The notes beneath the pieces are model-generated. The model was not told the origin of the DNA and searched no databases. It saw only the letters and a program-made list of their open reading frames with translations. A stretch of DNA of 32,906 nt from contig CAMDJX010000009.1 of assembly GCA_945900735.1 (NCBI GenBank), forward strand, positions 1-32,906, given 5' to 3'. Shown one piece after another: positions 1 through 6,575 of the stretch. The stretch's first letter is position 1, and each line of letters starts with the position of its first letter. The translations under genes and the position numbers were made by a program. This stretch comes from Acidimicrobium ferrooxidans DSM 10331 (GTDB lineage: Bacteria > Actinomycetota > Acidimicrobiia > Acidimicrobiales > Ilumatobacteraceae).

Positions 1-1016
1 GCAACCAGGCCACCGGCAACTTGAGCCAATTGATTTCGCGTTTCATACTTTGCAAATGCGCGAGATCGGTTTGCATCGGGAGCATTTGATTGCACGATCG
101 AGTCGAAAGCCAGCTTGCCTGTCGCGCCGAACCCGTTAACCACACCAACGAGCACAATGCCCGCAGTGATGCTTCCGAAATATGCGGCAACCCAACCGAC
201 AAACGCAACAATGCCAAGCGAACCGACCAACACCGAGTGCTCGCTTAATTTCATGCGCTTAATCACCGATCCAAGCGAATTGGCCAACAGCGTGCTTGCC
301 GACCCAACAGCAAGAGCCAACCCGAACCACGCCGTCCCCGCCTTTTGGTCGCGCAGCCAAAATGCCAGGTGTAACAACATGAAACCACTGGTGACACGAA
401 GCGACCCGATGGCAAACCTGGCTCGAGTAATTGCGGGTCGATGTAGCTCTTCTTGTTCTAGCGATGTGGCACGGTTGGGCGCTGCAGCTGCGCGCGGGAG
501 CATGGTGAATGCCAACACGGACGCAATCAAAAAGGCGACGGCAGACGCACCAAGCGAAACTCTCGAATCGATGAGGTGAAGAAGCGCGGCTGGAACACCG
601 GCAACGAAACCCATGATGCCGGTTAAGCGACCGATGCGGCCATTGGCTGCCATCAGTTCATTGTCGCTACGCACCACCATCGGCATCATTGCCGACCGAG
701 AAACCGCATACACCTTTGCCAATACCAGCGAGGCAAACGCCAGTGGGAATAACACCAACGAATCGAACCAACGGATCATCATGATCGCCACGATTGCGCG
801 CAACACCGCAACGGCAACGACTGTTAACCGACGCCCGCCAGGAACTTTGTCGAGAAATGGCCCGATCAGCCCAGAAAGGACGATGAACGGTGTGAAGCTA
901 AAGACAAGGAAGAGCAACACTTTGCTGCGTGCTGCGTCTGGGCTTACAGATAAAAAAAGCGAATCGGCAAGCGAGACTGCTAACGCGGCCTCGCCGGCGA
1001 CAATCGCGCCGTGCAC
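1..1016 (-). CDS. MFS transporter (C-terminus cut by window edge)
   Basis: An uninterrupted minus-strand reading frame runs from about 1016 off the left edge, so the stop codon is not seen. The translation is rich in hydrophobic helices separated by short basic loops, for example the VLLFLVFSFTPFIVLSGLIG and VVAVAVLRAIVAIMMIR segments and a later SLGIVAFVGWVAAYFG segment. This is typical of the major facilitator superfamily; the substrate is unknown. The first canonical start in frame is GTG at 1016. The frame stays open upstream for about 20 codons (a peptide like STQSGLAPISPLSKLARV) until a stop inside regX3, but no ATG, GTG or TTG occurs there, so the true start is uncertain. It lies about 59 bases downstream of the response regulator on the same strand and may be the last gene of the phosphate operon. 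Family call fairly sure, specificity not known. Confidence 0.75.
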   Translation of the reverse strand, partial: MHGAIVAGEAALAVSLADSLFLSVSPDAARSKVLLFLVFSFTPFIVLSGLIGPFLDKVPGGRRLTVVAVAVLRAIVAIMMIRWFDSLVLFPLAFASLVLAKVYAVSRSAMMPMVVRSDNELMAANGRIGRLTGIMGFVAGVPAALLHLIDSRVSLGASAVAFLIASVLAFTMLPRAAAAPNRATSLEQEELHRPAITRARFAIGSLRVTSGFMLLHLAFWLRDQKAGTAWFGLALAVGSASTLLANSLGSVIKRMKLSEHSVLVGSLGIVAFVGWVAAYFGSITAGIVLVGVVNGFGATGKLAFDSIVQSNAPDANRSRAFAKYETRNQLAQVAGGLV

Positions 1017-1075
1017 ACGCGCAAGTTTGGAAAGCGGACTAATTGGCGCAAGGCCGCTCTGAGTGGACGATGTTG

Positions 1076-1795
1076 CTATGCAACCACTTTCTCATATTTG
1101 TAGCCAAGACCGCGGATGGTGACAACCTGATTGGGGTTTGCAGGGTCGGCCTCGATTTTGGAACGCAGACGCTTGATATGCACGTCGAGAGTTTTCGTAT
1201 CGCCGTAGTAGTCGGTGCCCCACACGCGGTCGATCAATGTCTCGCGCGTCATAACGCGGCCAGCATTTGCAATCAGCACGTACAACAATTCAAATTCTTT
1301 CAGTGGCAACTTGGTTACCGTGCCCCGAACTGTGACGACATGCTGCTCTGGATCGATGGAAATATCACCAATGCGAACGGTGCCGTATCCAACTTCATCA
1401 ATTTCTGTAGGAGTAAGCGAACTGCGGCGCAACGCTGCGCGAATTCGGGCAACTAATTCTCGCAGTCGGTACGGCTTGACGATGTAGTCATCGGCACCCA
1501 CTTCAAGCCCCACAACGGTGTCGATTTCTGAGCCCTTGGCCGAAACCATGATGATGGGAACCTGGCTTTTCTTGCGCAATTCGCGACAGACATCAGTTCC
1601 CGAAAGCTTCGGAAGCATCACATCAAGCAACACAATGTCGGGTTTCACGGAATCAAACATAGAAAGCGCCTCGGCGCCATCGCGGGCAACATGCACCTTG
1701 AAACCTTCGCGCTTTAAACCGATTTCGAGGGCTTCAATAAACGACTCTTCGTCTTCGACAACAAAAACTGTTGGCAACTCAGACTGCATGCTCAT
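1076..1795 (-). CDS. regX3: OmpR/PhoB-type response regulator, RegX3-like
   Basis: This is a 239-residue DNA-binding response regulator. Residues 8-120 form the receiver domain, with acidic residues E14/D15, phospho-acceptor D58 (in IVLLDVM), switch S85 and K107 (in IVKPYR). The C-terminal half is a winged-helix effector domain with the LPLKEFELLYVL and DVHIKRLRSKIE signatures of the OmpR/PhoB class. The gene overlaps the end of the kinase gene. GAGGAG at 1800-1805 stands 4 bases before ATG 1795, so that start is preferred; ATG 1789 (10-base spacing) and ATG 1807 are alternatives. By family knowledge, RegX3/PhoP-type regulators activate phosphate-starvation genes. Adjacency to phoU and ppk1 supports that role here, but the target genes are inferred. 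Confidence 0.92.
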   Translation of the reverse strand: MSMQSELPTVFVVEDEESFIEALEIGLKREGFKVHVARDGAEALSMFDSVKPDIVLLDVMLPKLSGTDVCRELRKKSQVPIIMVSAKGSEIDTVVGLEVGADDYIVKPYRLRELVARIRAALRRSSLTPTEIDEVGYGTVRIGDISIDPEQHVVTVRGTVTKLPLKEFELLYVLIANAGRVMTRETLIDRVWGTDYYGDTKTLDVHIKRLRSKIEADPANPNQVVTIRGLGYKYEKVVA

Positions 1796-2921
1796 GATGC
1801 TCCTCATTAGTTTGTATTTCTTGGGGGGTGGTTGGAAGTGTGACGGTAAAAGTGGCGCCTGTTCCTTCTTCTGATTGCACAGATATTTTGCCGCCGTGAT
1901 TATCTACAACATGGCGCACGATCGATAGCCCGAGCCCGGTGCCGCCGGTGCTTCGGCTACGAGCGCGGTCGACACGAAAGAAGCGTTCAAAGATTCGTTC
2001 TTGGTCTGCGGGGGCGATACCAATGCCCTGGTCGGTAACGGAGATCGTCACCGTTTCCGCATCTTCCTTTGTTTCAACGCGCACCAACTTGCCAGGCTCG
2101 CTGTATTTCACTGCATTCTCAATGAGATTGGAAAGCGCTGAAACCAATTGGCTGCGATCGCCGAAAACCTTTGCGCCGTTCTCGAGTTCGAGCTTGATTT
2201 CCACATGATGACGCTGCGCCAAGTGCTGACACTGCCCTACCGCCTCACGAAGAACTGAGCCCACCTCCACCGATTGCCAGTCATCCGACTTGCCAAATTC
2301 GATGCGCGAGAGACTGAGCAAATCGTCGACAATGCCCGACATTCGAAACGACTCTTTCACGATTCGTTCTGCCAATTGCTGAATGACAAGTGGGTCGGTC
2401 TCGTTCGTCATGGTGTCGCTGAGTGCAGCAATGCCACCGATTGGGGTTTTTAACTCGTGGCTAAGGTTTGCAACAAAGTCGGTGCGGACGGTATCAATTA
2501 AAACTTTTTGCGTTACGTCTTCAATTACGGCAACTGCATCGCCGCCCGCAAGAAGTTCGGTGCGAATCGAAAAATGTCTGGTTGGTGGCCCTGCAACTTC
2601 CAATGCACGTTCTTGATTGCCACTGTTAAAAGTTTCGGCGATGAGTGACTCGACGGCTTGGTCAACCAGCACGTCAACATGACGAACCCCGGTCATTGCC
2701 GATGCGATGGTGTTTCTCACTAGATGATCTGCCGATGCAACCGCAACCACAACGCCAATTGGCAAAGCATCCATTGCCCCCGCAAGTGGGAGCTCCTTCA
2801 CCGAGTTGGTGAGTGGGGTGACTGCGGTTGTCTGAACCGCAGTAACAGTTCTCTTCCGCGAAATGAGATAGGCAACGATTGACGCCACCGCAATGCCAGC
2901 GACAAACCAGCCGACCGACAT
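1779..2921 (-). CDS. senX3: Sensor histidine kinase, SenX3/PhoR-like
   Basis: This is a 380-residue membrane histidine kinase, partner of the adjacent response regulator. One N-terminal transmembrane helix (residues about 3-21) is followed by a short PAS-like region (about 48-140). The HisKA domain has phospho-acceptor H155 in NLSHELKTP. The HATPase domain has the N-box around N265-N269, G1 box DQGIG (297-301), an F-box (FERFFRVD) and G2 box GTGLGL (327-332). ATG 2921 is chosen because it begins the membrane helix and lies 8 bases after the phoU stop; an in-frame extension to 3014 lies inside phoU. Mycobacterial SenX3 has two membrane helices, whereas only one is evident here, so there is no sizeable extracellular sensor loop. 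This fits phosphate sensing through PhoU and the Pst transporter rather than direct ligand binding (inference). Confidence 0.92.
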   Translation of the reverse strand: MSVGWFVAGIAVASIVAYLISRKRTVTAVQTTAVTPLTNSVKELPLAGAMDALPIGVVVAVASADHLVRNTIASAMTGVRHVDVLVDQAVESLIAETFNSGNQERALEVAGPPTRHFSIRTELLAGGDAVAVIEDVTQKVLIDTVRTDFVANLSHELKTPIGGIAALSDTMTNETDPLVIQQLAERIVKESFRMSGIVDDLLSLSRIEFGKSDDWQSVEVGSVLREAVGQCQHLAQRHHVEIKLELENGAKVFGDRSQLVSALSNLIENAVKYSEPGKLVRVETKEDAETVTISVTDQGIGIAPADQERIFERFFRVDRARSRSTGGTGLGLSIVRHVVDNHGGKISVQSEEGTGATFTVTLPTTPQEIQTNEEHHEHAV

Positions 2922-2929
2922 CGTGGTGC

Positions 2930-3655
2930 TTACTGCGTTTCGATTGGTGGGTTGAGGCCGGATGCGGCCTGCTTTGCCTGAAAACGAGCAGCGCCCTTGC
3001 TTTCTGGAACCCAACCGGTAAGCAGGAAGTTGGTACGTTCGCCAACGTTTACCGCATGATCGCCAATGCGCTCGTAGAAGCGGGCCACCACTGCCAATTG
3101 CACTGCCACTTGCAAGTCGATTTTTTCGCGCGCGTGGCTTTCAAAAATTTCCTGAATGAATTGGCGATGCAAGCCGTCAAGGAAAGAGTCCATGTCGTCG
3201 ATGGCAGCCGCTTTAGGTGCATCGTTGGTTTCAAAAGCATCGAGTGCGGCTATGTACAACTGCTGCGCTTGCTCGCTCATCTTGCTGATCAGGCCGCGAA
3301 GCACTGGGTCGATGTCGTGCCCATATATGCGCCGCGCAGCTTTGCAAATGTTTACGCAAAGATCGGCCGACCGTTCGAGCTCGGATGAAATTTTGATGAT
3401 GGCTACAAGTTGACGCAAATCGCCCGCAACAGGGGCCTGCAGCGCAAGTTGCTGAAAGCATTTATCTTCAATTTCAATCGAACGTGAGTCGATTTCGTCG
3501 TCCGCCTTTACCAAATAGTCGGCTCCTTCAAGGTCGCCCGTGAGGAGCACCGCAGTTGCCCTTGGAATTGCCTCGATAACCGATGCACCAAGCCGAACTA
3601 CTTCATCGCGAATGGCGTCGAGTTCGTGATGGAAGGTTTTCCTTAATTCGTCCAT
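2930..3655 (-). CDS. phoU: PhoU phosphate-signalling protein
   Basis: This 241-residue protein has the two-repeat all-helical PhoU fold. Each half carries the metal-binding E/R-x-x-D motif: SSELERSADLCVNI in the first repeat and FYERIGDHAVNVGER in the second. PhoU is a cytoplasmic negative regulator that links the Pst phosphate transporter to the PhoR/SenX3 kinase. The start is ATG 3655, because AAGGAAG lies about 6 bases upstream; an ORF extension to 3697 has no such support. The kinase gene follows after only 8 bases, so phoU, senX3 and regX3 are almost certainly one transcript. No pst genes are visible in this window. Confidence 0.95.
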   Translation of the reverse strand: MDELRKTFHHELDAIRDEVVRLGASVIEAIPRATAVLLTGDLEGADYLVKADDEIDSRSIEIEDKCFQQLALQAPVAGDLRQLVAIIKISSELERSADLCVNICKAARRIYGHDIDPVLRGLISKMSEQAQQLYIAALDAFETNDAPKAAAIDDMDSFLDGLHRQFIQEIFESHAREKIDLQVAVQLAVVARFYERIGDHAVNVGERTNFLLTGWVPESKGAARFQAKQAASGLNPPIETQ

Positions 3656-3760
3656 TTTGCACTTCCTTAACATGTCGAGCCGACGAGCAATAACCATATA
3701 ACCGAACTATTACAACCAACCAAACTGTAGATTACAGGCGAGTGAACTGCTCCGCTCCGA
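3656..3760 (-). promoter_or_regulatory. phoU upstream region with repeated GGTT tetramers
   Basis: This 105-base gap separates ppk1 from phoU. Read on the minus strand, the AT-rich part contains four GGTT tetramers (complement AACC at 3692, 3700, 3714 and 3718). A TANNNT-like -10 candidate, TATGGT, lies at 3693-3698, and phoU has its own Shine-Dalgarno. A GTTCACTC stretch nearer ppk1 resembles one half of the GTTCACC-type PHO box known from Streptomyces, but no clean second repeat is seen. It is plausibly a separate promoter for phoU-senX3-regX3 under phosphate control; this is an inference. Confidence 0.35.
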
Positions 3761-5872
3761 TCAGCGGACTTGCGTAGCCACTACCCATTCGTGAAGTTTC
3801 TGTTGGGCGTCCACAGCAAAAGATGCGCTGCCCGCACGATGCCACGTGTTGTCTGAACCAAGACGGAAATGGGTGGCTTCATCGTCGGTCAAAAAGCCCA
3901 ACACCGTGTCTAACCACATGCGATGTTTGGGATGAGTAAGTGGCACCAATGCCTCGACCCTGCCATCAAGATTGCGACCCATCATGTCGGCAGAGCCGAT
4001 GAGGTGAAGTGGCTCGTTGTCCGACAGCCCGTGCTCGAAGCGATAGATGCGCGAATGCTCGAGGAATCGACCGAGAATTGAGCGGACGCGAATGTTTTCG
4101 GAAACACCCTTCACTCCGGCCCGCAAGCAGCAGATGCCACGAACAACGATGTCAATCTGCACGCCTGCGCCACTTGCGGCGTACAACGCCTCGATGACTG
4201 CGGGGTCAGAAATGGAGTTCATCTTCATCGTGATGCGCCCGTCGGCCCCAAATGATGCTTCCTTATCAATGAGCGCGATCATTCGATCACGCAACTGATG
4301 AGGTGCAACGAGCAGAGCTTGATAGTTCGGCTCGTGTCCGTAACCGGTGAGGTAGTTGAACAACTCGGTTGCATCAGAGCCAATGGCATCTTCACACGTA
4401 AAGAACCCGATGTCTTCGTACAAACGAGCGGTGGACGAGTTGTAGTTACCCGTACCGATGTGCACGTATCGACGCATCTTGTCTGGGTCGTTACGCACCA
4501 CAAGCACACACTTAGAGTGTGTCTTCAAACCCACAAGCCCATACGTAACGTGCACACCCGCATACTCAAGTTCTTTAGCCCAACTGACGTTACGCGCTTC
4601 GTCAAAGCGGGCCTTCAACTCGAGCACCACGGCCACCTGCTTACCAAGTTCGGCGGCCTTGATGAGATGTCGTGCGATTGATGAATCGCCAGATGTGCGG
4701 TACAGCGTCATCTTGATCGACTGCACCTGAGGGTCGAGCGCGGCCTGCTCGACAAATGCCTCAACCGACGAAGAAAACGATTCGTGTGGATGATGCACCA
4801 GCAACTGGCGTTCGCGAATGACACTGAATATGGACTTGCCCGCCTCTTGTGCGGCAGACAAACGGCCAGCCACAAGCGGCGGCCATGGCGTAAATCGAAG
4901 TGCTGGCAAATCGATATTGGCAATCTGGAAAAGTGCCGTAAGCGCGATCGGCGCGCGGTGGCGCGTCACGTCTGTCGCATCAAGTTCAAGTTCGTCGATC
5001 AGCATTGCCAGCATGTCGGCATCGATGGTCTCGGGAACTTCTAGGCGCACTGCCCTGCCGAATCGTCGGCGGCGAAGCTCCATCTCCACCGCAGCCAATA
5101 AATCTTCTGCATCTTCATCGTCGAGCGACAAGTCGGCATTGCGCGACACGCGAAAGGTGTAGCACTGTTCAATGTTCATTCCCGGAAACAGTCGGCCTAG
5201 GTTTGCAGTGATCACGTCTTCAATCAACACAAAGCGAGTGGAACCAGGAACCGACATGAAGCGCGGGAAGTTTTGCGGCATCTTGACGCGAGCAAAACGG
5301 CGCTCCTGCGTGCGCGGGTCGTTGGCGATGATGGCAAGGTTGAGGGCAAGGTTCGAGATGTATGGAAACGGATGCGCGGGGTCTACTGCAAGCGGTGTGA
5401 GCACCGGAAAAATCCTGGTTTCGAATTGTTCGGCCAAGTATTCGCGCTCTAGAGGGCTTGCGTTATCCCAACTGACTATATCTATTCCGTGCTGGCGCAA
5501 CTGGGGAACAAGTTCGCTATTCCACGTGCTTTCTTGCACGTCGACAAGCTGTTGCACGCGCCGGCCAATTGCATGCAATTGCGCCTGGGGCGAGCGGCCG
5601 TCCGGAGTTGGCGTGTGAACGTCTGCAGCAATTTGATCCTTTAGCGCTGCAACACGAATTTGATAAAACTCGTCAAGGTTGCTGCTAAAGATGGCAGAAA
5701 ACTTGCAGCGTTCAAGAAGTGGAATACCGATGTCGCCAGACAACGACAACACTCGGTCGTTGAAATCAAGCCAACTCAATTCGCGGTTAATCAATCGGGC
5801 ATCGATACCCGAAGCGTAGGAATTACTCTCTGCCGGCGTATTGCGGCGAAGTAATTGTCGCCAAGAAGTCAT
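3761..5872 (-). CDS. ppk1: Polyphosphate kinase 1
   Basis: This is a 703-residue protein, normal length for PPK1, which reversibly transfers the gamma-phosphate of ATP to polyphosphate. The N domain (about 25-130) includes LINRELSWLDFNDRVL. The head domain follows, then the two phospholipase D-like C domains. The first HxK motif is THSKC with H452, the expected counterpart of the autophosphorylated histidine of E. coli PPK. YVHIGTGNYN (H471) follows, and LEHSRIYRF (H606) followed by SADMMGRNLDGRVE marks the second motif. All expected active-site features are present. ATG 5872 has no strong Shine-Dalgarno. The gene lies 57 bases downstream of a small conserved protein and about 105 bases upstream of phoU, linking polyphosphate synthesis to phosphate signalling. 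Exopolyphosphatase is encoded nearby on the other strand. Confidence 0.97.
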   Translation of the reverse strand: MTSWRQLLRRNTPAESNSYASGIDARLINRELSWLDFNDRVLSLSGDIGIPLLERCKFSAIFSSNLDEFYQIRVAALKDQIAADVHTPTPDGRSPQAQLHAIGRRVQQLVDVQESTWNSELVPQLRQHGIDIVSWDNASPLEREYLAEQFETRIFPVLTPLAVDPAHPFPYISNLALNLAIIANDPRTQERRFARVKMPQNFPRFMSVPGSTRFVLIEDVITANLGRLFPGMNIEQCYTFRVSRNADLSLDDEDAEDLLAAVEMELRRRRFGRAVRLEVPETIDADMLAMLIDELELDATDVTRHRAPIALTALFQIANIDLPALRFTPWPPLVAGRLSAAQEAGKSIFSVIRERQLLVHHPHESFSSSVEAFVEQAALDPQVQSIKMTLYRTSGDSSIARHLIKAAELGKQVAVVLELKARFDEARNVSWAKELEYAGVHVTYGLVGLKTHSKCVLVVRNDPDKMRRYVHIGTGNYNSSTARLYEDIGFFTCEDAIGSDATELFNYLTGYGHEPNYQALLVAPHQLRDRMIALIDKEASFGADGRITMKMNSISDPAVIEALYAASGAGVQIDIVVRGICCLRAGVKGVSENIRVRSILGRFLEHSRIYRFEHGLSDNEPLHLIGSADMMGRNLDGRVEALVPLTHPKHRMWLDTVLGFLTDDEATHFRLGSDNTWHRAGSASFAVDAQQKLHEWVVATQVR

Positions 5873-5929
5873 TAGTGGTTCACTTGCTCGTCATGTTGGC
5901 GAAGTTCGCCATTCATCCAGCGCGGGTTT

Positions 5930-6196
5930 CTAGGCGTCTGCTGCCCAACCAAGTTCCCACTCAACGGTAATTCTCTCGCGCTCGGCATCGCGGTTGACGC
6001 GCTCCTGGTTGCGGCGAAATTGTGGGTCGTTGCGGGGCAGCAACACCAAACGTGCAAGCACGCGGGCGCGAAATTCTTCAAGCAGGTTTGGGTCGCCAAA
6101 TTCGCTGTACAGCTCCCAATGTGGGGAGGCTGGGCCTAGGTACACAATGCGGGCATGGCCGCGAGAAGGCTCGACGATTGCTGCAGTTTCTGACAT
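5930..6196 (-). CDS. Small protein of unknown function upstream of ppk1
   Basis: This is an 88-residue soluble, charged protein with no signal peptide or membrane helix. The centre reads YLGPASPHWELYSEFGD, followed by an arginine- and glutamate-rich helix-forming stretch (EEFRARVLARLVLLPRNDPQF) and a VNRDAERERITVEWELGW end. I do not recognise a named domain, though the sequence has the feel of a conserved actinobacterial protein. Start choice: ATG 6196 lies 7 bases after a TAGCCT hexamer, a leaderless arrangement; a TTG at 6241 would add 15 residues. It reads into ppk1 57 bases downstream and is probably cotranscribed, which suggests but does not show a role in polyphosphate metabolism. It is divergent from the whiB-like gene at 6287. 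Confidence 0.7.
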   Translation of the reverse strand: MSETAAIVEPSRGHARIVYLGPASPHWELYSEFGDPNLLEEFRARVLARLVLLPRNDPQFRRNQERVNRDAERERITVEWELGWAADA

Positions 6197-6203
6197 TCCA
6201 TAC

Positions 6204-6209
6204 AGGCTA
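6204..6209 (-). promoter_or_regulatory. Candidate leaderless -10 (TAGCCT) for the gene at 6196
   Basis: On the minus strand, TAGCCT ends 7 bases before ATG 6196 and no Shine-Dalgarno is present. This matches the actinobacterial TANNNT -10 element of leaderless transcripts. Confidence 0.5.
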
Positions 6210-6266
6210 TCGGCAGAATTTACCGAGTTCTTACCTATCAAAATTGCCCGTTCATTTACCGTGCGA

Positions 6267-6272
6267 TACGGT
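6267..6272 (+). promoter_or_regulatory. Candidate -10 (TACGGT) for the whiB-like gene
   Basis: TACGGT lies 14 bases before ATG 6287, preceded by TGCGA. The predicted transcript would have a leader of only about 7-8 bases, with no Shine-Dalgarno. It is weaker than the other candidates because the spacing differs. Confidence 0.3.
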
Positions 6273-6286
6273 TTTGACCAACCCCA

Positions 6287-6544
6287 ATGGATAACAACAT
6301 TCGTTCAACTCGATGGATGGGTCAAGGCAATTGCCGCAACTTCCCGCCCGCCGTTTTCTTCCCTGTAGATGGCGCCGGCGTCGACAGAGCCCGCGCAATT
6401 TGTGCCACGTGCCCGGTTGTCAACGATTGCCTCGAATACGCGCTCTCCGAACACATCGACCATGGTGTTTGGGGCGGTTGTTCCGAGCGCGAACGGCGAC
6501 GCATTGCCAAGCGCCGTCGCATTGCACTTCGCGTTGCGGACTAG
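6287..6544 (+). CDS. WhiB-family transcriptional regulator
   Basis: This 85-residue WhiB-like (Wbl) protein should bind a redox- or NO-sensitive [4Fe-4S] cluster and act with the principal sigma factor. The four cluster cysteines are C16, C39, C42 and C48 (C-x22-C-x2-C-x5-C). They are followed by the turn GVWGG (60-64), the SERERRR helix and a basic tail (AKRRRIALR) for DNA contact. The residue after GVWGG is an extra cysteine (C65). The gene is divergent from the small ppk1-linked gene and is followed 31 bases later by ppx. I cannot assign it to a numbered WhiB subgroup. ATG 6287 is chosen as the first good start; there is no Shine-Dalgarno. Confidence 0.93.
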   Translation: MDNNIRSTRWMGQGNCRNFPPAVFFPVDGAGVDRARAICATCPVVNDCLEYALSEHIDHGVWGGCSERERRRIAKRRRIALRVAD

Positions 6545-6563
6545 GTGCGTCAAAGACGGCAAC

Positions 6564-6569
6564 TAGGCT
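6564..6569 (+). promoter_or_regulatory. Candidate leaderless -10 (TAGGCT) for ppx
   Basis: TAGGCT ends 6 bases before the GTG start at 6576, with no Shine-Dalgarno between. This supports the GTG start and suggests ppx has its own promoter rather than depending on the whiB-like gene. Confidence 0.55.
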
Positions 6570-6575
6570 CGCCAC

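Noticed and set aside
115-1062. Two plus-strand reading frames (115-579 and 613-1062)
   Set aside because: They are antisense to the partial MFS transporter, low in hydrophobic pattern and full of Thr/Asn/Ser/Ala, the usual look of a shadow frame. The minus strand gives clear membrane helices.
2879-3388. 169-residue plus-strand frame
   Set aside because: It is antisense to phoU and the start of the kinase gene; both of those are recognisable families.
3751-3768. Perfect inverted repeat TCCGCT/AGCGGA over the ppk1 stop codon as a terminator
   Set aside because: The stem is only 6 bp with a 6-base loop and no T-tract follows, so it does not meet the usual criteria for an intrinsic terminator.
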